Positions 1 through 9,074 of a stretch of DNA of 64,000 nt are shown piece after piece; the first letter of the stretch is position 1; each line of letters starts with the position of its first letter. The stretch is from NCBI RefSeq assembly GCF_039541115.1, contig NZ_BAABFP010000002.1:434001-498000 (forward strand), written 5' to 3'. The DNA is from Angustibacter luteus (GTDB lineage Bacteria; Actinomycetota; Actinomycetes; Actinomycetales; Angustibacteraceae). The translations under genes and the position numbers were made by a program. A model generated the notes under the pieces. That model did no database searches and was not told the origin of the DNA. It saw only the letters and a list, made by a program, of their open reading frames with translations.

Positions 1-436
1 GGTGCTGGGCCAGGGCGAGCCGGCGGCCCCGGCGCACGTCGTCGTCGTCGGTGGTGGACGGGCCGAGCCCGAGGTGTCGGGCCAGCACGGCCGCCCACGG
101 TTCCTCGGCGACCGCGTCGACGACCTCGAGCAGCGCCCAGGTGAGGCTGTCGTACCGCCAGGGGTCGTCGTCCGGTTCCAGCCCCAGGGTCGCGGACAGC
201 GCGCCCGCCACCAGCCGGGACGGCGACCCGAACCCGATGTTGGCGCACACGCCGTCCTGCTCGCCGGGTGCGGCGCCGAGGCGGTGGGAGAGCCGTTGGG
301 CGAGCCAGCGCTCCACGCCGCGGGTGGGGACGGCGACGACGTCCGGCGCGAACGGGTCGTCGAGGGGGGTGGCGAGCACACCGGCCAGCGGTTCGACGAG
401 CGCGTCGGCGCGCTCCGAGCGGTGCACGTGCAGCAC
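1..436 (-). CDS. recC: RecC, exodeoxyribonuclease V gamma subunit (5' part only)
   Basis: N-terminal 145 codons of RecC; the rest runs off the left edge. RecC is the Chi-recognising subunit of the RecBCD helicase-nuclease that resects double-strand breaks. The reverse-strand translation begins MLHVHRSERADALV and carries VAVPTRGVERWLAQ and LSHRLGA, the typical opening of actinobacterial RecC (helicase-like domain 1). The GTG start at 434-436 is preceded by a GGAGGGG ribosome-binding site about six bases upstream. The 89 bp between this start and the stop of the next gene hold no gene and must contain the recC promoter. Family call is firm; the length cannot be judged. Confidence 0.85.
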   Translation of the reverse strand, partial: MLHVHRSERADALVEPLAGVLATPLDDPFAPDVVAVPTRGVERWLAQRLSHRLGAAPGEQDGVCANIGFGSPSRLVAGALSATLGLEPDDDPWRYDSLTWALLEVVDAVAEEPWAAVLARHLGLGPSTTDDDDVRRGRRLALAQH

Positions 437-525
437 GCAACCCCTCCGTCCTCGCGGTTCGCCACGCATCGTCCAGCCAGAACCCTATGCCGGGGCAGCG
501 ACATCCCGGCCGGCCGCGCGGCTCG

Positions 526-2889
526 CTAGCGGTACGCGGACAGGAACCGGTCGCGGAAGGTGTCCATCGGCCAGACCGGTGCGGACGGGCTCGGCCGCAG
601 GCCCGGCTGCCACCCCCAGGACGCGACCCGGTCCAGCACGGCGGGGTCACGGGCGATGATCGAGACCGGGACGTCGTGCCCGGCCCGCGCGCCGGACACG
701 ATGGATGCCGGCTGGTGGTCGCCCAGCACCACGAGCACCAGGTCGTCGTCGCCCGAGCCGGCCACGAACGAGGTGAGCGCGTCCAGCGAGTAGGCGATCG
801 ACGTCGCGTAGGCCGCCCGGACCTTGGCGACGTCGGGCCACACGTCCCCCGGAGCCTGACCCTGGGCGGGCATGCCGTCGTACACCGACCCGTCACCCAC
901 GGCGTCCGGGTCGACCATCCGTGGCACCGGCGCCCACGGCGTGTGGCTGGACACGAGGTCGATCTCGGCCATCACCGGCGGCCGCGGCCGCCCGGTCAGC
1001 TCGAGGTGCCGGAAGGCCGCGAGCGTGTACTGGTCAGGCATCGAGGCGTAGCTGAACGACGGGCCCCGGTACCCCACGTTGCGGGCGTCGTACAGCTGGT
1101 CGTAGCGGTAGAAGGACCGGCCCGGCGGCCAGTCCTGCCGGTTGGAGGGGACGTCGCTGACCGTCCGCCAGCCGGCCCGGCCGAACGCCTGGCTCAGCGT
1201 GAAGCGGTCGCCCGCGACGAGGTCGTCGTACCTTCGCTGGCTGTCCACCCAGGTCCCCGACTGCAGGGTGGAGTGCGCGAGCCAGCTGATCCCGCCGAAG
1301 GTCGGCGAGGTCAGGAACGCGCTCGCCGAGGCGTACCCGGATGCCTGCAGTCGCTGTGTGCCGGCGTCCAGCGCCCCGACCACCCCGGACGTCGGTCCCG
1401 GACCTTCCAGCGCCGCACGGCCGTAGCTCTCCACGAAGACGAGCAGGACGTCCTTGCCGCGCAGTCCGGTCAGCAGCCGGTCGGCCGGGGTGTCCCGGAA
1501 GGCGTCGACCCTGGCCTCCCGGGCGAACTGCTCGCGGTCGCGCCGGTCGGCGCGGACCAGGCGGACCTGGTCCACGGCCAGCCCGGCCGCGCCGGTCGAA
1601 GCCACCGGGACGCCAGGGGCCGCCTGCAACCCGAGGGCGGCCGCCAGCGTCCAGCCCACGCCGAGCACCGACACGACGGCCGCCGTGCCGGCCCGGCGGC
1701 GCGCGGCCAGGGTGGTGAGACGCAGCACCGACAGCGGCATCAGGACGAGGACCCCGCCGGCCAGGACGAGCGCGGCCACCGCGACGGCGACGCCCTGCGC
1801 GGCGCCGAGCGAGTCGCGCAGCAGGCCCGTCGCCGAGCCCAGGTAGCGCCAGTCCGTCAGCGGGTCGAACGGCCGGCCGACGGCGGTGGTCGAGCCCAGG
1901 TCGAGCAGCTTGAGCACGGTGAGCAGCCCGAGCAGGCCGCCGACGCCCACGGCCATCGCCGCCCGGAGCCGGTCCGGCAGCGCCACGGCGAGCCCGGCGA
2001 CGACGAGGACGTCCAGCGGCAGCCGCAGGTACCCGCCGGCGGCCGAGGGCGCACTGGCCGGCCCGGCCACCGCGAACCACACCAGCACCACGGCTGTCCC
2101 GGTCGCGGCGACCGCGAGGGGCGCGCGGCCCCGGACGCGGCGCGCGACGTCCGGGCTGGGGTCGCGGTGCCGCCACAACCACCACGCCTCGGTGCCGAAC
2201 GACCAGGCCAGCAGCGCGAGCGCCGTCGCCAGCACGACCGACAGCAGCGCGGCGGGCAGCACGCCGGATGCCGCAGCCACGAGCACGATCCCCTGGACGG
2301 CGGCCACCACCTTGCGCCAGGAGCGCGCCGGGGCGCCTGCCCGCAGCCAGGGCATGGCCCAGCTCGCCGCCACGAGCACGTACCGGGCCAAGCCGATCGC
2401 CAGCACCCACCAGCCGGCCACGGGCGCGAGGTAGCCGGCGAGCACCAGGATCAAGAACGCGTCCGCCTCCATGTCGAAGCGGGCGCCGACGGCCGACACC
2501 GTGCCGGTGCGTCGGGCGACCCTGCCGTCCACGGCGTCGAGCGCCAACGCGACCACCGCCAGCCCGACGATCGCGGCCGCCGGCGGCGCCGGCGTCGTCC
2601 GGCTGAACGAGGTCACCACGAGGGCCGCGACCCCGCAGGCGAGCGTGGCCCGCCCCAGCGTCACGGCGTTCGCCGCCCCCAGCCTCGTCCCACTCGCGCC
2701 GATCAGGCCGGCGCGGACCAGGGACCGCACCAGCAGCACGTCCAGCCCCACGAGGCACGTCAGGCCGGCCGCCCAGCCCCCGGCACTCAGCCCGGCCGTC
2801 GCCGCGAGCCCCGCCAGCAGTCCGAGCTGCAGGGCCGGCGCACCGACGACCCTGCCCCGCTGGACCGCTCGCAGGTGAACCACACGCAC
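526..2889 (-). CDS. CDP-alcohol phosphotransferase fused to LtaS/sulfatase-like phosphatase domain
   Basis: About 787 aa integral membrane protein. Residues about 30-245 form a CDP-alcohol phosphatidyltransferase domain with its signature DAVDGRVAR (about 118-126) followed by GARFDMEAD (about 136-143), the Asp residues that bind the CDP-alcohol metal. A hydrophobic middle follows. Residues about 480-770 are an alkaline-phosphatase/sulfatase fold of the LtaS kind: VESYG (about 486), a candidate Thr nucleophile in SPTFGG (about 530), SSHTPW (about 647) and LGDHQP (about 722). The protein could both transfer an alcohol onto a lipid phosphate and hydrolyse or move a phospho-headgroup outside the membrane. 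GTG at 2889 (or 2883) is chosen because GGAGG precedes it and earlier starts would run into the divergent gene. It is divergent from the pterin-type operon, only 45 bp away. Substrates are unknown. Confidence 0.75.
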   Translation of the reverse strand: MRVVHLRAVQRGRVVGAPALQLGLLAGLAATAGLSAGGWAAGLTCLVGLDVLLVRSLVRAGLIGASGTRLGAANAVTLGRATLACGVAALVVTSFSRTTPAPPAAAIVGLAVVALALDAVDGRVARRTGTVSAVGARFDMEADAFLILVLAGYLAPVAGWWVLAIGLARYVLVAASWAMPWLRAGAPARSWRKVVAAVQGIVLVAAASGVLPAALLSVVLATALALLAWSFGTEAWWLWRHRDPSPDVARRVRGRAPLAVAATGTAVVLVWFAVAGPASAPSAAGGYLRLPLDVLVVAGLAVALPDRLRAAMAVGVGGLLGLLTVLKLLDLGSTTAVGRPFDPLTDWRYLGSATGLLRDSLGAAQGVAVAVAALVLAGGVLVLMPLSVLRLTTLAARRRAGTAAVVSVLGVGWTLAAALGLQAAPGVPVASTGAAGLAVDQVRLVRADRRDREQFAREARVDAFRDTPADRLLTGLRGKDVLLVFVESYGRAALEGPGPTSGVVGALDAGTQRLQASGYASASAFLTSPTFGGISWLAHSTLQSGTWVDSQRRYDDLVAGDRFTLSQAFGRAGWRTVSDVPSNRQDWPPGRSFYRYDQLYDARNVGYRGPSFSYASMPDQYTLAAFRHLELTGRPRPPVMAEIDLVSSHTPWAPVPRMVDPDAVGDGSVYDGMPAQGQAPGDVWPDVAKVRAAYATSIAYSLDALTSFVAGSGDDDLVLVVLGDHQPASIVSGARAGHDVPVSIIARDPAVLDRVASWGWQPGLRPSPSAPVWPMDTFRDRFLSAYR

Positions 2890-2934
2890 CGCGCCTCCGT
2901 GACGTTGCTGTACGACCAGGAAACGGGAGGTTCC

Positions 2935-3939
2935 ATGGTTCGGTTCACCGAGGCGACGGCGTTCTGGGTGAGCGCGCCGGGAGTCGGCGAGCTGCGCGCC
3001 GAGCCGCTGCGAGAGCCGGGCCCGGGCGAGGTGCTGGTCCGGACGCTGCACACCGGTGTCAGTCGCGGCACCGAGTCACTGGTCTTCCGCGGTGGTGTGC
3101 CGACCAGCCAGCACCAGATCATGCGCGCGCCGTTCCAGGACGGCGACTTCCCGGCACCGGTGAAGTACGGCTACCTGAACGTCGGCACCGTCGTCCGCGG
3201 CCCCGGCGAGCTGACCGGCCGCACCGTCTTCTGCCTGTACCCGCACCAGGACGCGTACGTCGTGCCGGCGACCGCGGTCGTCGTGGTGCCGGACGGCGTT
3301 CCCCCGGCCCGCGCGGTGCTGGCCGGGACGGTCGAGACCGCGGTGAACGCGCTCTGGGACTGCGGGCCGCTGCTGGGCGACCGGGTCACCGTGGTCGGCG
3401 CGGGCATGGTGGGCTGCTGCGTGGCGCGGCTGCTCAGCCGGTTCCCGCAGGTCGAGGTGACGTTGGTGGACGTGGACCCGGGCCGCGCGCCCGTCGCGGA
3501 CGCCCTGGGGGTCCGGTTCGCGCTCCCCGGAGAGTCGGACGGCGGCCAGGACCTTGTCGTGCACACCAGCGCGACCTCTGCCGGCCTGCAGACCTCGTTG
3601 GACCTGCTCGCCGCCGAGGCCACCGTGCTGGACCTCAGCTGGTACGGCGACCGTCCGGTGCAGCTGTCCCTGGGCGGGGCGTTCCACTCCGGGCGGCTGG
3701 CGGTCCGGGCCAGCCAGGTCGGAGTGGTCGCGGCGTCCCGGCGAGGGCGGCGGACGACGTCCGACCGGCTGCGGCTGGCGCTGGACCTGCTGCGGGACAC
3801 CGCCTTCGACGCCCTGCTGACCGGCGCCTCGCCCTTCACGGAGCTGCCCGCACTGATGCCCCGACTGGCCGGCGGGGAGCTGAAGGCGTTGTGCCACAGC
3901 ATCACCTACCGCGAGGGGGAGGTCGCATGTTCAGCGTGA
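2935..3939 (+). CDS. Zinc-type alcohol dehydrogenase (MDR superfamily)
   Basis: 334 aa medium-chain dehydrogenase/reductase, the first gene of a six-gene overlapping operon. An N-terminal GroES-like half includes [10 protein letters not shown] where classical zinc enzymes carry a catalytic Cys motif; here no Cys is present, so a zinc-dependent alcohol dehydrogenase mechanism is doubtful. The Rossmann nucleotide-binding loop [17 protein letters not shown] lies near residue 155. ATG at 2935 follows GGGAGG five bases upstream. The stop overlaps the next gene by 13 bp, so translation is probably coupled. It likely oxidises or reduces an intermediate in the same pathway as the neighbouring pterin-synthase and riboflavin-type enzymes. 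Confidence 0.78.
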   Translation: MVRFTEATAFWVSAPGVGELRAEPLREPGPGEVLVRTLHTGVSRGTESLVFRGGVPTSQHQIMRAPFQDGDFPAPVKYGYLNVGTVVRGPGELTGRTVFCLYPHQDAYVVPATAVVVVPDGVPPARAVLAGTVETAVNALWDCGPLLGDRVTVVGAGMVGCCVARLLSRFPQVEVTLVDVDPGRAPVADALGVRFALPGESDGGQDLVVHTSATSAGLQTSLDLLAAEATVLDLSWYGDRPVQLSLGGAFHSGRLAVRASQVGVVAASRRGRRTTSDRLRLALDLLRDTAFDALLTGASPFTELPALMPRLAGGELKALCHSITYREGEVACSA

Positions 3940-4325
3940 CCGTCCGCGACCACATGATGGTCGCGCACAGCTTCACCGGCGAGGTCTTCGGCCCGGCGCA
4001 ACGCCTGCACGGCGCGACGTTCGTCGTTGACGCGACGTTCCGCGGGGCAACGCTGGACGCCGACGGCATCGTCGTCGACATCGGGCGGGCCGCGCAGTCG
4101 CTGCACTCGGTGCTGGAGCAGCTGACCTACCGGAACCTGGACGACGAGCCGGACTTCACCGGCGTGAACACCTCGACCGAGGTGCTGGCCCAGGCAGTCG
4201 CCGACCGGCTCGCCCAGCGCGTGCACGCCGGCGAGCTGGGCGAGGCGGCCCGCGACCTGGCGGGGATCACCGTCACGCTGCACGAGTCGCACGTGGCCTG
4301 GGCGAGCTATGAGCGGGCGCTGTGA
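3927..4325 (+). CDS. 6-pyruvoyl-tetrahydropterin synthase / QueD family homologue with altered active site
   Basis: 132 aa, the usual length for the PTPS/QueD T-fold family, which converts dihydroneopterin triphosphate to pterin or 6-carboxytetrahydropterin products. His14 (VAHSF) and His28 (RLHGA) match two of the three zinc ligands, but the third His of the HGH motif is Ala30, and the catalytic Cys four residues before HG is Ala24. The late Glu120 in LHESHVAW, which anchors the pterin ring, is kept. The fold is therefore likely retained with changed chemistry. ATG 3927 with GAGGGGGAGG upstream; overlaps the dehydrogenase by 13 bp and the next gene by 4 bp. Confidence 0.8.
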   Translation: MFSVTVRDHMMVAHSFTGEVFGPAQRLHGATFVVDATFRGATLDADGIVVDIGRAAQSLHSVLEQLTYRNLDDEPDFTGVNTSTEVLAQAVADRLAQRVHAGELGEAARDLAGITVTLHESHVAWASYERAL

Positions 4326-5374
4326 GGACGGTGCACGTCGTCGTCCCCGACGGCCTTGACGACCCCGCCGAGCCGAGCGGTGGCAACCGCTACGACCGCC
4401 GGGTGTGCCAGGGACTGGCGGCGACCGGCTGGTCCGTGGTCGAGTGCCCGGTCGCCGCCCCGGCTGCGCTGAGCGGCCGGCTCGCTGCCATCCCGGACGG
4501 CGGCCTCGTGCTCGTCGACGGCCTGATCGGCAGCACCGCGGCGGACTCCGTTCTGGCAGCGGCGAACCGGCTCCGACTGGTGCTCCTCGTACACCTGCCG
4601 CTGGGGGTCGACCCAACCGCTCCCCCGGACGTCCGGACCGGCGAGTGCGCAGCACTCGCCGCGGCCACCGCGGTCGTGGCGACCAGCGAGTGGACCCGCG
4701 CCTGGCTGGTGCGCGAGTACGCCCTGGACCCTGGCCAGGTGCGGGTGGCCAGGCCCGGCGTCGATCCCGCCGAACGCGCACCCGGGACGCCGGGCGGCGG
4801 CCACCTGCTCTGCGTCGGGGCGGTGACCCCCGGCAAGGGCCTCGACGTCCTGGTCGAGGCCCTCGACGGGATCGTCGACCTCAGCTGGCAGTGCACGGTC
4901 GCCGGCAGTCTGACCCGGGACCCGGCGTTCGCCGCGCGCGTCCGGCGCCGGGCCCAGGGGGACGGCAGCGAGGGACGGGTGACGTGGGCCGGGCCACTGG
5001 ACGACGCCGGGCTCGTCACCGCCTACGCCGCAGCGGACCTGCTGGTCGTCGCCTCGCGCGCAGAGACCTACGGCATGGTCGTCACGGAAGCGCTGTCTCG
5101 CGCCCTGCCCGTGGTCGCGACGGACGTCGGGGGTCTGCCCGACACCCTCGGCCACGCGGCCGACGGTGCACGGCCCGGCGTGCTCGTCCCGCCCGACGAC
5201 CCCGGCGCCCTCGCGCGAGCCCTGCGGCAGTGGCTCACCGAGCCACGACTGCGCGACCAGCTGCGGCTCAACGCCCTCGACCGGCGCACCCGGCTGACCG
5301 GCTGGGACGACACCACCGACGAGATCACCCGCCTGCTTCTCTCGGTCGGCCGTTCCGAGCGGGTCCTGCGATGA
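4322..5374 (+). CDS. Glycosyltransferase family 4 (GT-B fold)
   Basis: 350 aa retaining glycosyltransferase. The C-terminal donor domain carries [13 protein letters not shown] (about 165-177) and the E-x7-E motif in ETYGMVVTE (Glu248 and Glu256), both typical of GT4 enzymes that use nucleotide sugars. The N-terminal acceptor half is degenerate apart from the glycine-rich PSGGNRYDR near residue 18. The GTG start overlaps the preceding stop (GTGA) and its own stop overlaps the next ATG (ATGA), so it is translationally coupled in the operon. It probably glycosylates the product of the neighbouring pterin/pyrimidine enzymes or a lipid carrier; donor and acceptor are unknown. Confidence 0.82.
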   Translation: MRTVHVVVPDGLDDPAEPSGGNRYDRRVCQGLAATGWSVVECPVAAPAALSGRLAAIPDGGLVLVDGLIGSTAADSVLAAANRLRLVLLVHLPLGVDPTAPPDVRTGECAALAAATAVVATSEWTRAWLVREYALDPGQVRVARPGVDPAERAPGTPGGGHLLCVGAVTPGKGLDVLVEALDGIVDLSWQCTVAGSLTRDPAFAARVRRRAQGDGSEGRVTWAGPLDDAGLVTAYAAADLLVVASRAETYGMVVTEALSRALPVVATDVGGLPDTLGHAADGARPGVLVPPDDPGALARALRQWLTEPRLRDQLRLNALDRRTRLTGWDDTTDEITRLLLSVGRSERVLR

Positions 5375-6267
5375 GCCGCACCGCTGGGCGGTGGCTGCGG
5401 GTAGCCGGCGGCGCGGCGATCCTCGCCGCCCTCCTCTGGCAGGTCGGCGCCGGCCCGTTCGTCGACGGCCTGCGAACCGTGGACGCGCGAGCACTGGCCG
5501 TCGCCCTCGCGATCGGCGCGATCACCACGGCGTGCTGCGCCTGGCGGTGGACGCTGGTCGCCCACGGGCACGGCATCCACGTGCCCTTCCGCGCCGCGGC
5601 CCCGGCCTACTACCGCTCGCAGTTCCTCAACGCGACGCTGCCCGGGGGTGTCCTCGGCGACGTGGAACGCGCCGTCCGGCACGGGCGGGCGGTGGCGGCC
5701 ATCGGGCGCAGCACCCGTGCCGTGGTGTGGGAACGCACTGCCGGGCAAGGTGTCCAGCTCGCCCTGGCGGTCGGCGTCCTGCTCCTGGCTCCGTCGGTCC
5801 TGCGACCGCACGTCCCGGTCCCGGCCCGCGGGCTCGCGGTGGGGGCGGCCGTCGTCCTGGCCCTCGCGGTGTGCGCCGCAGCCACCCGAACGCGGGCCGC
5901 CCGGGCGGCCGCTGTCGTGGCCCTCACCTCCACCGTGGCGGTCGGCGGTCACGTGGCGGTGTTCCTGGTCGCGGCCCGCACCGCGGGCTCGCAGGCGCCG
6001 GTGAGCCAGCTGCTGCCGCTCGCCCTGGTGGTGCTGGTCGCCATGGGCATCCCGCTCAACGTCGCCGGGTGGGGCCCGCGCGAGGGGGTTGCCGCCTGGG
6101 CGTTCGCCGCCGCCGGACTCGGTGCGGCACAAGGGATCTCGACGGCCGTGGTGTACGGCGTGATGGCCCTCGTCGCCAGCCTGCCGGGCCTGCTGGTGCT
6201 GCTCGTCGACGGCCTGCGGGGCCGGGCCGCCGCTCTTCCCAGCCTGCCGGAGGCGGTCCATGGCTGA
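5371..6267 (+). CDS. Lysylphosphatidylglycerol synthase TM-region family membrane protein (flippase-like)
   Basis: 298 aa polytopic protein with about seven hydrophobic segments, matching the transmembrane part of the LPG synthase/UPF0104 family. Motifs seen: CAWRWTLVAHGHG near residue 58, YRSQFLNATLPGGVLGDV near 88-105 and NVAGWGPREGVAAW near 232, which are the family's conserved polar loops. There is no aminoacyl-transferase domain. In MprF the equivalent domain flips a lipid; here it may move the glycoconjugate made by the operon across the membrane (inference). ATG overlaps the glycosyltransferase stop, and the 3' end overlaps the next gene by 8 bp. Confidence 0.78.
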   Translation: MSRTAGRWLRVAGGAAILAALLWQVGAGPFVDGLRTVDARALAVALAIGAITTACCAWRWTLVAHGHGIHVPFRAAAPAYYRSQFLNATLPGGVLGDVERAVRHGRAVAAIGRSTRAVVWERTAGQGVQLALAVGVLLLAPSVLRPHVPVPARGLAVGAAVVLALAVCAAATRTRAARAAAVVALTSTVAVGGHVAVFLVAARTAGSQAPVSQLLPLALVVLVAMGIPLNVAGWGPREGVAAWAFAAAGLGAAQGISTAVVYGVMALVASLPGLLVLLVDGLRGRAAALPSLPEAVHG

Positions 6268-6952
6268 GCGTCCGTACACGGTGCTGAGCTGCGGCATGTC
6301 GGTCGACGGCTACCTCGACGACGCCACGGGTGAACGCCTGGTGCTGTCCAACGACGCGGACCTGGACCGGGTCGACGAGGTGCGGGCCGGCTGCGACGCG
6401 ATCCTGGTCGGCGCCGCCACCCTGCGCACGGACGACCCACGACTGCTGGTGCGCAACGCCTCTCGGCGCGCGGGCAGGGTCGCGCGAGGCCTGCCCGCGT
6501 CGCCCACCAAGGTGACGGTGTCCCGCGGCGGGCAGCTCGACCCGTGCCGGGCCTTCTTCCGCCTCGGGGACACCGAGAAGCTCGTCTACTGCGCGAGCCA
6601 GGGCCTCGCCCTGGCGCACGACCGGGTCGGGCCCGTCGCGACGGTGGTGGACGCCGGTTCGCCGGTGGACCTGGCCTGGGTGAGCCAGGACCTGCACGCC
6701 CGTGGCGTCCGGCGGCTGCTCGTCGAGGGCGGCGGCACCGTACACACCCAGTTCCTCACCGGCGACCTGGCGGACGAGCTGCAGCTCGTCGTCGCGCCCC
6801 TGTTCGTCGGCGACTCGCGCGCGCACCGGTTCGTCGGTGACGGGAAGTTCCCCTGGCACCGCGACCGCCGGGCCGCGCTGGCCGACGTGCGGCGCATCGG
6901 GGACGTCGTGATGCTGCGGTACGCGCTCTCCGACCGCTTCGAGCTGGACTGA
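6260..6952 (+). CDS. RibD C-terminal-domain (dihydrofolate-reductase-like) pyrimidine reductase
   Basis: 230 aa protein of the RibD_C/DHFR fold. It shows SCGMSVDGYLDD at the start, GCDAILVGAATLRTDDP (about 43-60) and RRLLVEGGGTVHTQFL (about 149-164), the NADPH- and substrate-binding elements of 5-amino-6-(5-phosphoribosylamino)uracil reductases. The zinc deaminase domain of full RibD is absent. Adjacent to a GTP cyclohydrolase II, it probably reduces the ribosyl chain of that enzyme's diaminopyrimidine product. Overlaps the previous gene by 8 bp; a GAGGAGG ribosome-binding site for ribA follows its stop. Confidence 0.82.
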   Translation: MAERPYTVLSCGMSVDGYLDDATGERLVLSNDADLDRVDEVRAGCDAILVGAATLRTDDPRLLVRNASRRAGRVARGLPASPTKVTVSRGGQLDPCRAFFRLGDTEKLVYCASQGLALAHDRVGPVATVVDAGSPVDLAWVSQDLHARGVRRLLVEGGGTVHTQFLTGDLADELQLVVAPLFVGDSRAHRFVGDGKFPWHRDRRAALADVRRIGDVVMLRYALSDRFELD

Positions 6953-6961
6953 GGAGGTCCC

Positions 6962-7582
6962 GTGCCCCAACTCCTACCGGTCGCGACCATCCGCACCGAG
7001 GTGACGATGCCGCTGCGCTTCGCGGACGGGTACGCGACGTCCGCGCGGGTCCTCACCTTCGACGGGCTGGTCGACGAGCGCGAGCACCTGGCCATCGGAC
7101 TCGGCGACCACCGCCGGCCGCGACCGCTGGTCCGCCCGCACAGCGAGTGCCTGACCGGGGACGTGCTCGGCAGCCAGCGCTGCGACTGCGGACCCCAGCT
7201 GCGCGAGGCGGCGGAGCGGATCGCGGACGTCGGTGGTTACCTGCTGTACCTGCGCCAGGAAGGTCGCGGTATCGGCCTCTACGCCAAGCTCGACGCCTAC
7301 TCGTTGCAGGACGCCGGGCTGGACACGTTCGAGGCGAACCTGGCGCTCGGGCACGCCGAGGACGAGCGGGACTACGCCGCCGCGGCCCAGATGCTCGTCG
7401 CGCTCGGCGCCACCCAGGTGGCGCTGCTGACCAACAACCCCGACAAGGTGGACCAGCTGCGCGGCCTGGGCATCGAGGTCACCGACTGGGTGCCGACGGG
7501 CGTGCACCTGTCCGCGGCCAACGCCGGCTACCTGAGCGCCAAGGTCGGCCGAGCGCACACCCTCACGCTGCCGCTCGGCTGA
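6962..7582 (+). CDS. ribA: GTP cyclohydrolase II
   Basis: 206 aa stand-alone GTP cyclohydrolase II, without the DHBP-synthase half found in RibBA. It opens GTP to a 2,5-diaminopyrimidine, formate and pyrophosphate. Zinc ligands Cys63, Cys74 and Cys76 lie in HSECLTGD and SQRCDCG; LRQEGRGIGLYAKL (98-111) and LLTNNPDKV (155-163) are the GTP-binding and catalytic elements. The E. coli stretch EANHQLGFAADERDF reads EANLALGHAEDERDY here. GTG start with GAGGAGGTCCC upstream. It ends the operon, so it may feed the local pathway rather than riboflavin synthesis. Confidence 0.88.
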   Translation: MPQLLPVATIRTEVTMPLRFADGYATSARVLTFDGLVDEREHLAIGLGDHRRPRPLVRPHSECLTGDVLGSQRCDCGPQLREAAERIADVGGYLLYLRQEGRGIGLYAKLDAYSLQDAGLDTFEANLALGHAEDERDYAAAAQMLVALGATQVALLTNNPDKVDQLRGLGIEVTDWVPTGVHLSAANAGYLSAKVGRAHTLTLPLG

Positions 7583-7602
7583 CGCAGCGGACCGCCGTGC
7601 TG

Positions 7603-7878
7603 TCAGTCCTCGGCGAACCGGGCGTCCAGCACCGTCCGGCGGCCGGCGGCCGCATCGATCGACACGGCCTCGACCCATCGGGCCGGCTGCTCCGGCAACC
7701 CGTCGTCGGCGATGGCGGCGACGAGCCGTTGCTGCACCTCGTGCGCGGACCGGCCCGGGCTGTACCGCGCAAGGTCGTCCACGATCGCCTGCAGGCGTTC
7801 CTTGGCGCGCAGGGTCTCCGCCTGCGTGTCGTCCTCCGCGAGCGACTGGTCCGGGACTTCGGGATCGGGTGAGGTCAT
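7603..7878 (-). CDS. Hypothetical small acidic protein
   Basis: 91 aa soluble protein, convergent with ribA (20 bp between stops). It begins MTSPDPEVPDQSLAED, has a helical middle (ERLQAIVDDLARYSPGRSA) and ends in AAAGRRTVLDARFAED. No family motif is recognised. The ATG at 7878 is favoured because a hexamer CACCCT lies exactly six bases upstream (7885-7890), the same geometry as several other genes in this window, which suggests a leaderless transcript. It is divergent from the gene at 7963. Confidence 0.6.
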   Translation of the reverse strand: MTSPDPEVPDQSLAEDDTQAETLRAKERLQAIVDDLARYSPGRSAHEVQQRLVAAIADDGLPEQPARWVEAVSIDAAAGRRTVLDARFAED

Positions 7879-7962
7879 GCCCCCAGGGTGCGCCTGTCCG
7901 GCCGTCACCGCCCGGCGAGCGCCCTGTGGCGCCATCCCGTTCCTGCGTCGAGACTGGGCAGC

Positions 7963-8352
7963 ATGGACGACGCGAGCGTGGCAGCCGTCGGCAAGCTCAC
8001 CGAGGCGCTCGAGACCGTGGAGCGGGCCCGCGGGCACCTCTACTCGTTCCACCAGCTCACCGGGAGTGCGGACGCCACCCTCCAGGAGGCCGTCGCCGGG
8101 CTGCGGGACGCCGGGCACACGGACCTGGCGGACGCCCTGGAGCAGGACCTCGTGGGCCGCAACGTGTTGCAGGGACGGTGGACCTACCAGGTCGTCGAGG
8201 AGTACGACGACGGGTACTGGTCGGTCTTCCGCGAGCACGAGCAGCGCGTGCGGGACGCCCTGCTCGACGGACGGCGGCACCTGTACGAAGCCTCCATGAA
8301 GGACCGCGAGCGGACGCACGGCCGTCCCGGTCACGCGGCGGTGCCGGACTGA
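7963..8352 (+). CDS. Conserved hypothetical protein
   Basis: 129 aa, probably all-helical and cytosolic: MDDASVAAVGKLTEALETV, then HLYSFHQLTG, LADALEQDLVGRN and YDDGYWSVFREHEQRVRDAL. I recall similar uncharacterised proteins in other actinomycetes but know no function. The ATG at 7963 agrees with the drop in alternative starts; a GAGACT hexamer seven bases upstream may be a -10 element. Followed by a strong hairpin at 8399-8439. Confidence 0.6.
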   Translation: MDDASVAAVGKLTEALETVERARGHLYSFHQLTGSADATLQEAVAGLRDAGHTDLADALEQDLVGRNVLQGRWTYQVVEEYDDGYWSVFREHEQRVRDALLDGRRHLYEASMKDRERTHGRPGHAAVPD

Positions 8353-8398
8353 GCGGTCCCGCTGGTCTCGCTCCTGGGGGCCTGCACGACCCCCCGCG

Positions 8399-8439
8399 CA
8401 CCCTCCTCAGCCGCACCCGCAGGGGCGGTGAGGAGGGTG
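8399..8439. terminator. Bidirectional stem-loop terminator
   Basis: Perfect 11-bp stem (8399-8409 pairs with 8429-8439, CACCCTCCTCA arm) with a GC-rich inner stem. It sits between two convergent genes (stops at 8352 and 8481), so it can end transcription from both sides. No U-tract, as is common in high-GC actinomycetes. Confidence 0.65.
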
Positions 8440-8480
8440 GCGACCAGGGCAGGAGGTCGCGCGCTGGGTCTTCTGCGTGC

Positions 8481-9074
8481 CTAGTGCTGGCGCTGGACGT
8501 CCTGCACGGCACCCTGCGCGTCGCTGCGGACGTCCTGCGCGGCCGCGGCACCGTCGTCCTTCACGGTCTGCGCGGCCTCGGTCGCGGTGTCCTTGACCGA
8601 CTGCGCCGCCTGCTGCGCCGGCTCCTTCAGGTGCTGCGCGGAGTCCTTCGCGACCGAGGTGATCTCGTCCGTGAGCGGCTCGACCTTCTCCTTCGCCGCG
8701 GCCGCGACCTGCGCCTCGACGTCGGTCGCCGGCAGCAGGGATGCGACGAGCGCACCCACGCCGAACGCGATCAGGCCGGCCGCCAGCGGGTTGCCCCGCG
8801 TGCGTGACCTCACGGCCGTCGGAGCGTCACTGGCGGCTCCGCCGACGGCGCTACCCACGGTGCTGCCCAGGCTGCCGACGCTGTCGCCGGCCGAGGAGGC
8901 GCTGCCCATCACGGTGTCCTTGATGCTGGACGCGCGGCCGGTCACCTTCTCGACCTGACGGCGGGCGACGTTCTTCGGGCTGACCTCGTCGGTCAGCCGG
9001 TCGACGTTCGCGCTCAGACCAGCGCGGGTCCGCTCGATCTCGGCGCGGATCTGGTCCGGGTCGTTGCTGCTCAT
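8481..9074 (-). CDS. DUF3618 family membrane-associated protein
   Basis: 197 aa. The N-terminus DPDQIRAEIERTRAGLSANVDRL is the DUF3618 signature. Next come a Gly/Ala/Ser-rich stretch, one transmembrane helix (about 94-115, NPLAAGLIAFGVGALVASLL) and an Ala/Lys/Glu-rich amphipathic tail (KDSAQHLKEPAQQAAQSVKD) resembling LEA/apolipoprotein repeats. Probably an envelope-stress protein. Last of a three-gene operon: its start overlaps the preceding stop by 4 bp (ATG at 9074, stop at 9071). Confidence 0.75.
   Translation of the reverse strand: MSSNDPDQIRAEIERTRAGLSANVDRLTDEVSPKNVARRQVEKVTGRASSIKDTVMGSASSAGDSVGSLGSTVGSAVGGAASDAPTAVRSRTRGNPLAAGLIAFGVGALVASLLPATDVEAQVAAAAKEKVEPLTDEITSVAKDSAQHLKEPAQQAAQSVKDTATEAAQTVKDDGAAAAQDVRSDAQGAVQDVQRQH

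Noticed and set aside
268-2934. Very long plus-strand open frame ahead of the dehydrogenase
   Set aside because: Arg/Gly/Pro-rich low-complexity translation, opposite to a gene with clear CDP-alcohol and sulfatase motifs; a GC-skewed shadow. Only the part from 2935 is a gene.
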